From CAYRJD01 sp965212125 (GTDB lineage: Bacteria > Actinomycetota > Acidimicrobiia > Acidimicrobiales > Poriferisodalaceae), in contig OZ243045.1 of NCBI GenBank assembly GCA_965212125.1, forward strand, positions 1,798,001-1,862,000: a DNA stretch of 64,000 nucleotides. Direction: 5' to 3'. A program made the translations under genes and the position numbers. The notes beneath the pieces are model-generated. The model ran no database searches and had not been told where the DNA came from. It was given only the letters and a program-made list of their open reading frames with translations. Positions 43,290 to 50,802 of the stretch are shown here, piece after piece (the first letter of the stretch is position 1; every line of letters starts with the position of its first letter).

Positions 43290-43933
43290 TGAGTGGTTCC
43301 TTCGCTGACGGAATCGGCGGGATCGGCGGGCGTGCCAGCGCTCGCGCTATCGGCCACGGGGGCAGTCTCAACGTTGGCGCCAGCATTGTCGGCAGCATCG
43401 TCAGCAGCAGGGACTGGCGGCGGCATGCGGTCAGCGCCGTCCCGCTCCGGTGATAGCTCAGCACCACGATCATCGGTATCGCGACCGCCGGCGCCACGGT
43501 CGTCAGCATCGCGATCGTTGTAGCGGAACCCGTCCCGTTCGCCCCGGCGATCATCACGACGGTCATCCCTGCGATCGTCGCGGCGGTCATCCCGTCCGTC
43601 TTCGTGACCATCTTCGCCTTCGCGTCTTGAATCTCGTCGATCGGTGCGACGCTGGGTGGTCGGGCGGCGGGCGTATTCAATCAGCGCCATCTCACGCGCG
43701 ACCTTTATGGCACGGGCAACCTCACGCTGCTGACGGCGACTGTTGCCAGTGATGCGTTGCGACCGAATCTTCGCTCGCTCGGACACAAATCCACGCAGCA
43801 GTTCAACGTCTTTGTAGTCAATGTAGGTAACGCCATTGTCAGGCAGCGGGCTTACCTTTTTGCGGCGAGACCTGCCGCCTCGCATGTCACGGCCGCGTAC
43901 GCCTTGTCGCATTGGCTTTTTTCGTTGCGGCAT
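43286..43933 (-). CDS. rpsR: 30S ribosomal protein S18 with long charged C-terminal tail
   Basis: Residues 1-90 are a normal cysteine-free S18: RRKKVSPLPDNGVTYIDYKD, VELLRGFVSERAKIRSQRITG and the RRQQREVARAIKVAREMALI helix. A further 125 residues follow, first a DDRR repeat (four units of Asp-Asp-Arg-Arg near residues 113-128), then Asp/Arg/Gly-rich and finally acidic Ala/Asp/Pro-rich sequence. The tail stays open to an ATGA overlap with rplI, so it is part of the coupled frame and not a read-through artefact. Typical S18 is 75-95 residues. The start is just after the ssb stop on the same strand. Confidence 0.93.
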   Translation of the reverse strand: MPQRKKPMRQGVRGRDMRGGRSRRKKVSPLPDNGVTYIDYKDVELLRGFVSERAKIRSQRITGNSRRQQREVARAIKVAREMALIEYARRPTTQRRTDRRDSRREGEDGHEDGRDDRRDDRRDDRRDDRRGERDGFRYNDRDADDRGAGGRDTDDRGAELSPERDGADRMPPPVPAADDAADNAGANVETAPVADSASAGTPADPADSVSEGTTQ

Positions 43934-44467
43934 CTAGAAGGGCTCCTCATCTTGTGAAACTTGACCGCCGCCTGAACTGGCAGCACCGCTGGCTGGTGTG
44001 TTGTCTTGGCTGCCCTGAGCAGTGCCGCTCTGAGCAGTGCCGCTCTGAGCAGTGCCAGATTGCGCAGCACCTTGTCCACCCCCGCCTGAGCCGCCCTGAC
44101 CCCCGCCGCTCTGCGTTCGTTCAATTTTTGCCGTAGCCCACCGCAGCGAGGGCGCTACCTCATCGGCGATGATCTCAATGATGCTGCGCTTTTCGCCGTC
44201 TTGCGTTTCCCAGCTGCGCTGCTCCAGCCGGCCGGTAACCACAACGCGGTTGCCACGCGCCAAAGAGTCGCTGACGTTTTGCGCAAGATCACGCCAGCAA
44301 ACTGCGTTGAAAAAGCTGGGGCGCTCTTCCCATTCGTTGGTGGCACGATTGTTGAACCGGTGGTTAACGGCGATGCCAAGAGTCGCTCGGGCGACGCCGT
44401 TGTTAGTGAAACGCAACTCGGGGTCGCGTGTCAGATTTCCAATAATTGTGATGGTGTTGTCAGGCAT
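43934..44467 (-). CDS. ssb: Single-stranded DNA-binding protein
   Basis: Ssb coats single-stranded DNA during replication and repair. From MPDNTITIIGNLTRDPELRF the OB domain continues through FFNAVCWRDLAQNVSDSLARG and RVVVTGRLEQRSWETQDG. The linker is Gly/Ser/Gln-rich with three AQSGT repeats, and the protein ends with the acidic tip QDEEPF that recruits partner proteins. The ATG at 44467 overlaps the rpsF stop by eight bases. Confidence 0.95.
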   Translation of the reverse strand: MPDNTITIIGNLTRDPELRFTNNGVARATLGIAVNHRFNNRATNEWEERPSFFNAVCWRDLAQNVSDSLARGNRVVVTGRLEQRSWETQDGEKRSIIEIIADEVAPSLRWATAKIERTQSGGGQGGSGGGGQGAAQSGTAQSGTAQSGTAQGSQDNTPASGAASSGGGQVSQDEEPF

Positions 44468-44852
44468 CAGTCGCCTCATTCATGTCGGGATCGGAGGGAG
44501 GTGAATCTTGTATCTCATTTGCCGCAGGCGTCGGGTTGGCGCGCTCGTGGACACGGCGCTCGGCCTCTGCATCTGGCAACCGAATGACCTTGTGCCGAAC
44601 AACATCATCCGCTATCAGCAGCGCCCGCTCGACCGGATCAAGCGCGCCAGGTTCGGCGGTGAGCTCTAGCACCAGGTAGTGGCCGTGGGTCTTGTGATTG
44701 ATCTCGTAAGCGAACTTGCGGTTCGCCTCAAAATCATCGTGGACGACCGTTGAGACCTCATCCACTCGGCTGCGAACGTCGTTGCGCGCCTGCGAAAGAG
44801 ACGCGTCGGCGAGGTCGCCGTCAAGAATGACCATTAATTCGTATGTGCGCAT
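44460..44852 (-). CDS. rpsF: 30S ribosomal protein S6
   Basis: S6 binds S18 in the 30S platform. The core is MRTYELMVILDGDLADASL, the strand region FAYEINHKTHGHYLVLELTA and DDVVRHKVIRL. The C-terminal 35 residues are charged and probably disordered. ATG at 44852 or a GTG six bases upstream could start translation; AGGAG lies upstream of both. It heads the rpsF-ssb-rpsR-rplI operon. Confidence 0.95.
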   Translation of the reverse strand: MRTYELMVILDGDLADASLSQARNDVRSRVDEVSTVVHDDFEANRKFAYEINHKTHGHYLVLELTAEPGALDPVERALLIADDVVRHKVIRLPDAEAERRVHERANPTPAANEIQDSPPSDPDMNEATDA

Positions 44853-45011
44853 ATGCACGACTCTCCTGTGGACCCGACCAGCGGGGCCCCACTAGTAGGG
44901 GCAGGGAAATGAAATTATCGCCGGCGGCAGTGCGCCAGCGTTTACGGGAGTAACGCTAGGGCAAGGGTGGGACATTTGCACCTGGATTTATTTGGGGCTG
45001 CAGCGGCGGGT

Positions 45012-46742
45012 TTATTGCGGCGGTTCCCAGTAGTGAAGCTCGCCCATCAGGTCGGCGAAAACTGCCACCAGGGCTTGGTCTTCTGCTTGCCCGCCGAGAG
45101 CCGCGGTGGAGCTTCCGTTGGCGGCGGCGGACTGCGTGTGCAAGGCGACTAGCAACTGATCGCTCCAACCGATCAGCCACCGGTCGGGATCGCTTGTGGC
45201 GGTGTCGGGCTCGGGCTCGGCGGCAGCCTCCGACAAGCGCGCCACTATCTGCGGCCCAACCTGAGTTGGGAAGGGTTGCATTAGCTCAGCCGTCAACCGT
45301 TGGGCATCATTCAAACTGATGGCCTGGCTGCGCTCAATGAGACGACGGTCAATGTCGGGTGCGGCACTGGCAACACTGCGGCCTGGTGGGACGCTGCCGA
45401 CTGACGAAACCAGATACGGGCGGCGCAGCTCGCCTTCATTTGCCAGTATTGAAAACTCCGCCGCTACATCTAATACAGACGCCCGCGTTGCGGCAATACC
45501 AGTACCAGTGCCATCGTTGTCGCCCGCTCCGATGTTGCCAGCGCTATCGCTAAACGGCAGTTCCGGCGGCTGCGCAAACCTCCCCTCAAACGCATCGCCC
45601 ACCGCCGCTCGCACTCCGCCTATGTCGTCAAGCACGACCAACTGCCCGGGCGAATCGGGCACACCAGCCACAGCTGCCGCCGCCGCAAGTTGGTAGGGCA
45701 AGTCAATAGTGGAAACCACATGCAGCCCGCCCAAGTTGAGAGCTCTCGTGCCGTAGCGAGCGAGCAACTCAGAATGCACGGCCGCAACTACCTCGCCGAG
45801 AGCAGCGGTGCCGGTCGACGGCTCCACCGACAACTCCACCGTTAGCTCCACCCGGTTCGGCGGCTCATATGGCAACACCAAATCAGACAGCGGCTGCGCC
45901 CGTGCGGCTTCAAGTTCGTCTGCGGTTATGGCTGCGTCCTGGTACATGGCAAACAGCACCACATTGCGGGCTTCGGTAGCCAGACCAGTCAGCTCGCCGC
46001 CGCTAACCGAAGGCCCAACAAAGTCGGCGGGCATTGCTGACGCCGCCCCCAAGTCAGCTCCCAGATCAACTCCCAAATCGGCCGCCAGCCAAGCTGCCAA
46101 AAACGCGGCTTGACCAACGCTGAGGTCGGTGATAGAGGTGCCGAACCAAGCCTGCGCCGCATCGCTGGCCCCGTAGGCATCCCGCCCGAAGTACGCAACG
46201 TTGAGGTAGCGCTCTAGCAGTTCGGGTGCCGAAAAATCCCGCCCAACCTGATTGACGAGCAGAGCCGTGGAGAGGCGGTCGGTGAGCGACTGCGGTTGCG
46301 CCGCCGGGGTGAGCGATTCGTCAAACTGGACGATCTCCACGTAGTGCGCCGCCAGGCTCTGGGTGGCGGGAGCGGGCTTCTCGTCCTGCACCGCATTCCA
46401 GAGGCGCGCCAACACATCCGGCGCTGGCGTTTTCAGGTTTTGCGACTGCGTGGCTGTTGTCGCGGCTGCCACGAATGCGGGCGCCATCGCCTCAAGGCTG
46501 GCCGGGGCCGAGCGGGCGGTAGCGGAGTTAGCAGCGGCGGTGGAGCTAGTGGCAGAGCTAGAGGCGGCACTAGCTGGCGACAGGCGCGCCAACTCGGTGC
46601 CATAGCGATCGTAAATCACGCTTGGCGCGGCAGCACGCAGGCGGGGCAGCGTTGACGAATCGGCCAGTCGAGCAGTCAGCCCCACCAGCACCAGCACGAC
46701 CACAACCGCGGCGAATGCAAGAGACCCGAGGCGCCTCAGCAA
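45012..46742 (-). CDS. Class A penicillin-binding protein homologue lacking both active sites
   Basis: The 576-residue protein has one N-terminal membrane helix, then SVIYDRYGTELARL, the usual opening of PonA proteins. The glycosyltransferase part ends in a well-kept motif PELLERYLNVAYFGRDAYGASDAAQAWFG (171-201, shown here in two overlapping parts: PELLERYLNVAYFG and GRDAYGASDAAQAWFG). The earlier catalytic parts are gone: the ED pair reads AT after FVAA near residue 94, the GGSTITQQ motif is absent, and RKxxE is lost. The transpeptidase part keeps GLHVVSTIDLPYQ, a ANEGELRRPYL match and DRWLIGWSDQLLVALH, but SxxK, SxN and KTGT are missing. Its place next to rpsF is that of ponA in mycobacteria. 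It starts at TTG 46742. Confidence 0.82.
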   Translation of the reverse strand: MLRRLGSLAFAAVVVVLVLVGLTARLADSSTLPRLRAAAPSVIYDRYGTELARLSPASAASSSATSSTAAANSATARSAPASLEAMAPAFVAAATTATQSQNLKTPAPDVLARLWNAVQDEKPAPATQSLAAHYVEIVQFDESLTPAAQPQSLTDRLSTALLVNQVGRDFSAPELLERYLNVAYFGRDAYGASDAAQAWFGTSITDLSVGQAAFLAAWLAADLGVDLGADLGAASAMPADFVGPSVSGGELTGLATEARNVVLFAMYQDAAITADELEAARAQPLSDLVLPYEPPNRVELTVELSVEPSTGTAALGEVVAAVHSELLARYGTRALNLGGLHVVSTIDLPYQLAAAAAVAGVPDSPGQLVVLDDIGGVRAAVGDAFEGRFAQPPELPFSDSAGNIGAGDNDGTGTGIAATRASVLDVAAEFSILANEGELRRPYLVSSVGSVPPGRSVASAAPDIDRRLIERSQAISLNDAQRLTAELMQPFPTQVGPQIVARLSEAAAEPEPDTATSDPDRWLIGWSDQLLVALHTQSAAANGSSTAALGGQAEDQALVAVFADLMGELHYWEPPQ

Positions 46743-46792
46743 GGCGTACCAGCAAACTCACTCACACAACTAGAAGAGTAGAAGAAACGTGG

Positions 46793-47944
46793 CTAGAACA
46801 AGTCCGATTCTGATGGAGGCGAATCAGTCTTGCCGTGGCCACCTGGGCCATCATCGTCTTCACCTGGACCACCGCCCGGCGGATCATTTTTGGGCTCCTG
46901 AACCACCGCCGGATCCTCCACGGATAGATCGCCGCCGCCTGGCAACTGCCTCTCATCAACCGGTTTCTTGGGGTCATTCGCTCCGATTTTTGGTGGTGGT
47001 GGAGGTTTGCCCTTGGGTGGAGGTTTGTTCTCTTCCCATAACGATTCCTCTTCCGATTTGTCACCCCCGGGTAACTTGCCATCGCCTGGGCCTTCACCTG
47101 GGCCTTTGTCCTGCAGGTCCTTGTCATCCTCAGGTTCATCTTTGGATTGCTCGGGTTTGTCTCCAACGGGCGGCTTGTCACCGTCTGGCTTGCCATCGTC
47201 TGGGTCTTCTTCGCCCTGCTCATCCTCCTCATCCGGGGGCGGAGTTTGATCGCCGTCATCCTCTGGTGGCCGGGTCTCGTCCTCCACCGTTGGTGGCGTG
47301 TTGACAGGTGGCGCGCCACCCGGAGGAGCTTCATCCTTTGGCGTGGCGCTCTCTCTGTCATTGACGTCAGTGTCGGAGTCGGTCTCGTCCGCGCCCCCGC
47401 CGCCGGTGTCGGTATCACCGTCGGTGTCAGTGTCGCCGCCGGTGTCGGTATCACCGTCGGTGTCAGTGTCGGTATCACCGTCGGTGTCAGTGTCGCCATC
47501 GACATCGGTCTCTGAATCACCGCCAGCACCATCACCGCCAGCACCGTCACCATCAGCACCGCCAGCGCCAGAACCATCACCATCAGCACCGTCACCGCCA
47601 GCACCGTCGGTACCACCATCCGCTTCAGCACCATCGCTAATCGTGTCGTCGTCAGTCGTGAGGGTCTCGTCGCCATCGGCATTGTCATCGGCGGCGTTAG
47701 CAACACGATCAACAGACACGACTGCGTCAGTAGGTACGTCAACAGGTGGCTCAGCGTCAACCGCCGGCTCGGCCTCAATCCCAGTGTCAGTGTCAGTATC
47801 GGTTTCGGTGTCAAGCACCACGGGCGGCTCAGCCAGCAGCGCCCCCGCAGCCGAGTCGTGCAATGACGTGACCCTCGTGCTGAACGCCAGCACGAACACA
47901 GCCAGCGCAAAGCCGCACATCGCGCCTAACAGTCTTTTTTCCAT
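46793..47944 (-). CDS. Secreted or anchored acidic low-complexity repeat protein
   Basis: A 383-residue protein from an ATG at 47944 with AGGTGG five bases before it. Residues 1-27 form a signal peptide or membrane anchor (MEKRLLGAMCGFALAVFVLA). The rest is without globular sequence: an Asp/Ala/Gly-rich part, a Thr-Asp repeat part with many GDTDTD units, and a Pro/Lys/Glu/Asp/Gly-rich part. The charge is strongly negative, which could bind calcium or space a wall-associated module; this is inference. No family is recognised. It is between the PonA-like gene and the protease triplet on the same strand. Confidence 0.78.
   Translation of the reverse strand: MEKRLLGAMCGFALAVFVLAFSTRVTSLHDSAAGALLAEPPVVLDTETDTDTDTGIEAEPAVDAEPPVDVPTDAVVSVDRVANAADDNADGDETLTTDDDTISDGAEADGGTDGAGGDGADGDGSGAGGADGDGAGGDGAGGDSETDVDGDTDTDGDTDTDTDGDTDTGGDTDTDGDTDTGGGGADETDSDTDVNDRESATPKDEAPPGGAPPVNTPPTVEDETRPPEDDGDQTPPPDEEDEQGEEDPDDGKPDGDKPPVGDKPEQSKDEPEDDKDLQDKGPGEGPGDGKLPGGDKSEEESLWEENKPPPKGKPPPPPKIGANDPKKPVDERQLPGGGDLSVEDPAVVQEPKNDPPGGGPGEDDDGPGGHGKTDSPPSESDLF
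47396..47515. repeat. Tandem repeat encoding Thr-Asp units
   Basis: Degenerate six-base units with the core GTCGGT/GTCAGT, arranged in a higher-order unit of about 30 bases, encode the GDTDTD stretch of the acidic protein. A neighbouring Ala/Gly/Asp stretch (47518-47640) is built from similar short units. Confidence 0.8.
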
Positions 47945-48115
47945 ACGTACCACCTAAGACCCAGTTCCGTAAAACTATCACCGACGGTACTCCTCATGTT
48001 CGCGATGCTTATATCGCCCCCGGCATGACTGCGGCGGAGAGGCAGGGCAAGTGCGGGCGCAACTGCATCGGGTGCGGTTGCAGGCACATCGCGGCGGGCA
48101 CGGCAGCGCCAGGCG

Positions 48116-50677
48116 CTATGAGCGCTTGATGCGCACGGTGTGCGAAAACCCGTCATCGGATTCAAGAGTGATTTCCAGCCGGGTGCCATCCGGCAGAGTC
48201 TCACGAGCCGTGTCCCCCAGCGTAAGAATCGGGTACCGATCAAGCTCTCCAACACGATTGGCGTCTCGGAAGAACAGCGAGAGCGGCAGCTGGCCACTGT
48301 CACGCGGAGAGTCCACACGGTAGATAAGCAGCCCCTCCTCCACAAGGTTCACCTCATTAACAACGGCATCGCCGCCACTACAGCACGGATAGGAAAATCT
48401 TCTATTGGTGTCGTACCCCAAGAGGCGGCGTGATTCGATAACGATTCCAGAAGTGTTGCTAGTCGGAATCATCGCCATCGCAATCCCATCCGGATTAGCT
48501 ATCGGAGTCAGATTGACCGTTGAATCAAAAACGTCCTGGGTGAGACAGGCAACTTCACGTTCTCTTAACCAATCCAACTGCCAGCGTGACCACGCCAGCA
48601 TCTCAGCGGGCTCCATGCGTGAATCAATCCGCTCCGGACTATCAATAACGAAGCCCCGTGGAAGCGATGTCCTGGTTTGGAAATCGGTGTTGCTGTCATC
48701 CACTAGCAGAAAACCCGTCAACCCCATCAGGCCGACCTCAAAGGCCGTCCAACTTTTCCCACGTGGCTCGAAGCTGGGCTGCTCACGAATGCTGGCGTCG
48801 TATGAATACAGATCGCTCAGGCCGAGATTGTGCGCAAGCTCGTGCGCGGCAACCTTCCACCACTCCTGGGTGGCACTGCCTCGCCGGGGGTGCGGCTGTG
48901 AGTTAGTGACGGTAAACAACCTGAGGCTGGGATTTTCAGGGACAGCGTCGGGTAGAACGTTCGCAACGCCGCCGCCGAAGTACGTGCTCGGCGTCACGAC
49001 CATCACCGTTTCATAATCAAACGTGAAGTCAACCAAAGACCTGGCTAAAGCGACGGCTTCTCTTCCCATGTCGTTGACGGCCAATGTTTGGGAGCCAATC
49101 GCGCTTCTGGTTGCGTAGCGCCGCCAGCTGAAAGGCGTTCGTAGCCAAGTGTGCAACGGATGGAACTGCACGTCCATCTGCCCGTAGCTTGCGGTTTCCA
49201 AATAGCGCTCGGCTTCACGGAGCTGCTCCTCGCCTTCAACAAAAGTTGAATGGGTGGCGGGTGCGTCAGGAAAATCAACAAACAACACCGCAATGTCAAG
49301 CGTGTCAAGCGTGTCAGGTGCCCACGGAGGTAGTGGGAAGCCGACCGTCACGCCATCGTGAACATGGCCGTCGATGCTGTGGGCTGGATCGTTGGTGCCG
49401 GGCAGGCGGCAGTCTTGCGGGTCGCCGGGCACGAAGTTTCCGGGGGTGGGGATTATGACGTTTTCGCCGTTAGCGGCAGCGACCGCCACCCGGGCGACCG
49501 CGGCCGAGACGGCATTCACGCCGCCGATGGTGGTGACTTCAATGGCTCGGGGTGTGGCGAACAGGTAGTCCTTGGTTTCTGGCGGAATAGCGTTTGAGCT
49601 AACAAGCAGCGCCGGAGTTGTCTGCCCGTTTTGGAGGAGGCCCTGGCCCAGCATCGGCGCCGCGCTAATGCCGTCCGGCAGTGCGGTTTCGCTTATTAGG
49701 GCGATCGTGTTACTGCTGAAAGCATCTCCCAAGCAGGTTTCCATTTGCCGCAGCATCTCCACGGCGGTTGCGAATTGATTGGCGCCGGCGACGGTTGTCA
49801 CTTGCTCAATGCCGATTGCGTTTTGGACATCGGCGGGGAAAGTCGCTCCGCCGACTGTGACCACGTGCTGAATGCCGAGCGCTTGCAGCACGGCGATCGT
49901 TTCGGCCGGCACTGCGTTGGTTGCGGCTAGCAAGATCGGTATGCCCGCGGCGTAGGACATGGGGCCGGCGACGGTTACGTCGGTGAGCAGTTCCGTGTCG
50001 CCAGTTACCAGCAGCGCCGACTTCAGCCCGCTGTTGCAGTACTGGCCTTGGGCGTTCATCGCGACGGCGATCAGCGCGGCGGTGTCGTATCGGTTGCGTC
50101 CGCCGATGCGCTCAACGCTTGCAACGCCGGGCACCGTCGCCAGGGTTGCGGCCACTTGCTGCGACACGGCGGCGGCGCCACCAACTATCAGCACACGCGT
50201 GATGCCTGATCGTTCGATTAGGTGTGCGGCGGGAACGAACAGTTGATCGGACGGGGTCAGCAGCACCGGCGCGTTAGCGGCTCGTGCCAGGCCGGCGGCG
50301 GAGGCCGCATCGATCAGGCTCTCACCGGAGGCGATGATCGCCGTGGTCGCAGGCGTGCCAGCGGCTCGTGCGGTGTCGATGTATTGCTGGGCGGCCGCTA
50401 GAGAAGTTTCGTAGCGGGTTTCGCCTGCGAACTCGCGCACCGGGGCGGTGTTGAAGTTGTTGTCGGCGTCGACCAGCACCTCAACTGAGCCTCTGGCCGC
50501 CAACGCCGGCGAAGGTGTCAGCGTGATCGCCGGGACAACAAGCAACGCCAGCAGCACCGCCATGATCGCAATAGAAAACGACAACATCCGGCGCGGACGG
50601 CGGCGGGGGCGGGAGTGTGGGCGTTGACGGGGACGTTGACGGGGGCAGGGAGGACGAGGCCGTGACACGGACGGCAT
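48116..50677 (-). CDS. Cell-wall-binding-repeat M6-type metalloprotease, copy 1
   Basis: A secreted protein of about 853 residues. After an Arg/Pro-rich cytoplasmic start and a signal helix (AIMAVLLALLVVPAITL) come three CWB2-type repeats (EFAGETRYETSLAAA, RIGGRNRYDTAALIA, TVAGANQFATAVEML) with their VLLTPSDQL and VLIVGGAAAVSQQV partners. The C-terminal half is an M6-like metalloprotease: LDIAVLFVDFPDAP, a zinc site AAHELAHNLGLSDLY near residue 615, and an MLAWSRWQLDWL segment. It ends SDDGFSHTVRIKRS. The start is uncertain: ATG at 50677 is chosen; 50752 and 50587 are possible. It is the most downstream of three tandem paralogues and has the highest GC. Confidence 0.85.
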   Translation of the reverse strand: MPSVSRPRPPCPRQRPRQRPHSRPRRRPRRMLSFSIAIMAVLLALLVVPAITLTPSPALAARGSVEVLVDADNNFNTAPVREFAGETRYETSLAAAQQYIDTARAAGTPATTAIIASGESLIDAASAAGLARAANAPVLLTPSDQLFVPAAHLIERSGITRVLIVGGAAAVSQQVAATLATVPGVASVERIGGRNRYDTAALIAVAMNAQGQYCNSGLKSALLVTGDTELLTDVTVAGPMSYAAGIPILLAATNAVPAETIAVLQALGIQHVVTVGGATFPADVQNAIGIEQVTTVAGANQFATAVEMLRQMETCLGDAFSSNTIALISETALPDGISAAPMLGQGLLQNGQTTPALLVSSNAIPPETKDYLFATPRAIEVTTIGGVNAVSAAVARVAVAAANGENVIIPTPGNFVPGDPQDCRLPGTNDPAHSIDGHVHDGVTVGFPLPPWAPDTLDTLDIAVLFVDFPDAPATHSTFVEGEEQLREAERYLETASYGQMDVQFHPLHTWLRTPFSWRRYATRSAIGSQTLAVNDMGREAVALARSLVDFTFDYETVMVVTPSTYFGGGVANVLPDAVPENPSLRLFTVTNSQPHPRRGSATQEWWKVAAHELAHNLGLSDLYSYDASIREQPSFEPRGKSWTAFEVGLMGLTGFLLVDDSNTDFQTRTSLPRGFVIDSPERIDSRMEPAEMLAWSRWQLDWLREREVACLTQDVFDSTVNLTPIANPDGIAMAMIPTSNTSGIVIESRRLLGYDTNRRFSYPCCSGGDAVVNEVNLVEEGLLIYRVDSPRDSGQLPLSLFFRDANRVGELDRYPILTLGDTARETLPDGTRLEITLESDDGFSHTVRIKRS

Positions 50678-50802
50678 TGCTAGATCAGACGTTGCTAGCG
50701 TCGCTGGATCAAGGCTGCGGCTCACAAGGCAGCCCATTCTACGAGCGCTCAAACTTTAGGTGTTGTCGCCCCCCTTGCGGGTCTCAGTAGGAGCGACAGG
50801 TG

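Noticed and set aside
47396..47640. Possible CRISPR-like array
   Set aside because: Units are six bases with no unique spacers and they encode protein repeats in frame.
46762..47910. A 382-codon open frame in another minus-strand frame over the acidic repeat protein
   Set aside because: It is rich in Met/Thr/Arg, has no ribosome-binding site or signal peptide, and arises from the repetitive GC-rich DNA. The frame with the signal peptide and AGGTGG site was preferred.
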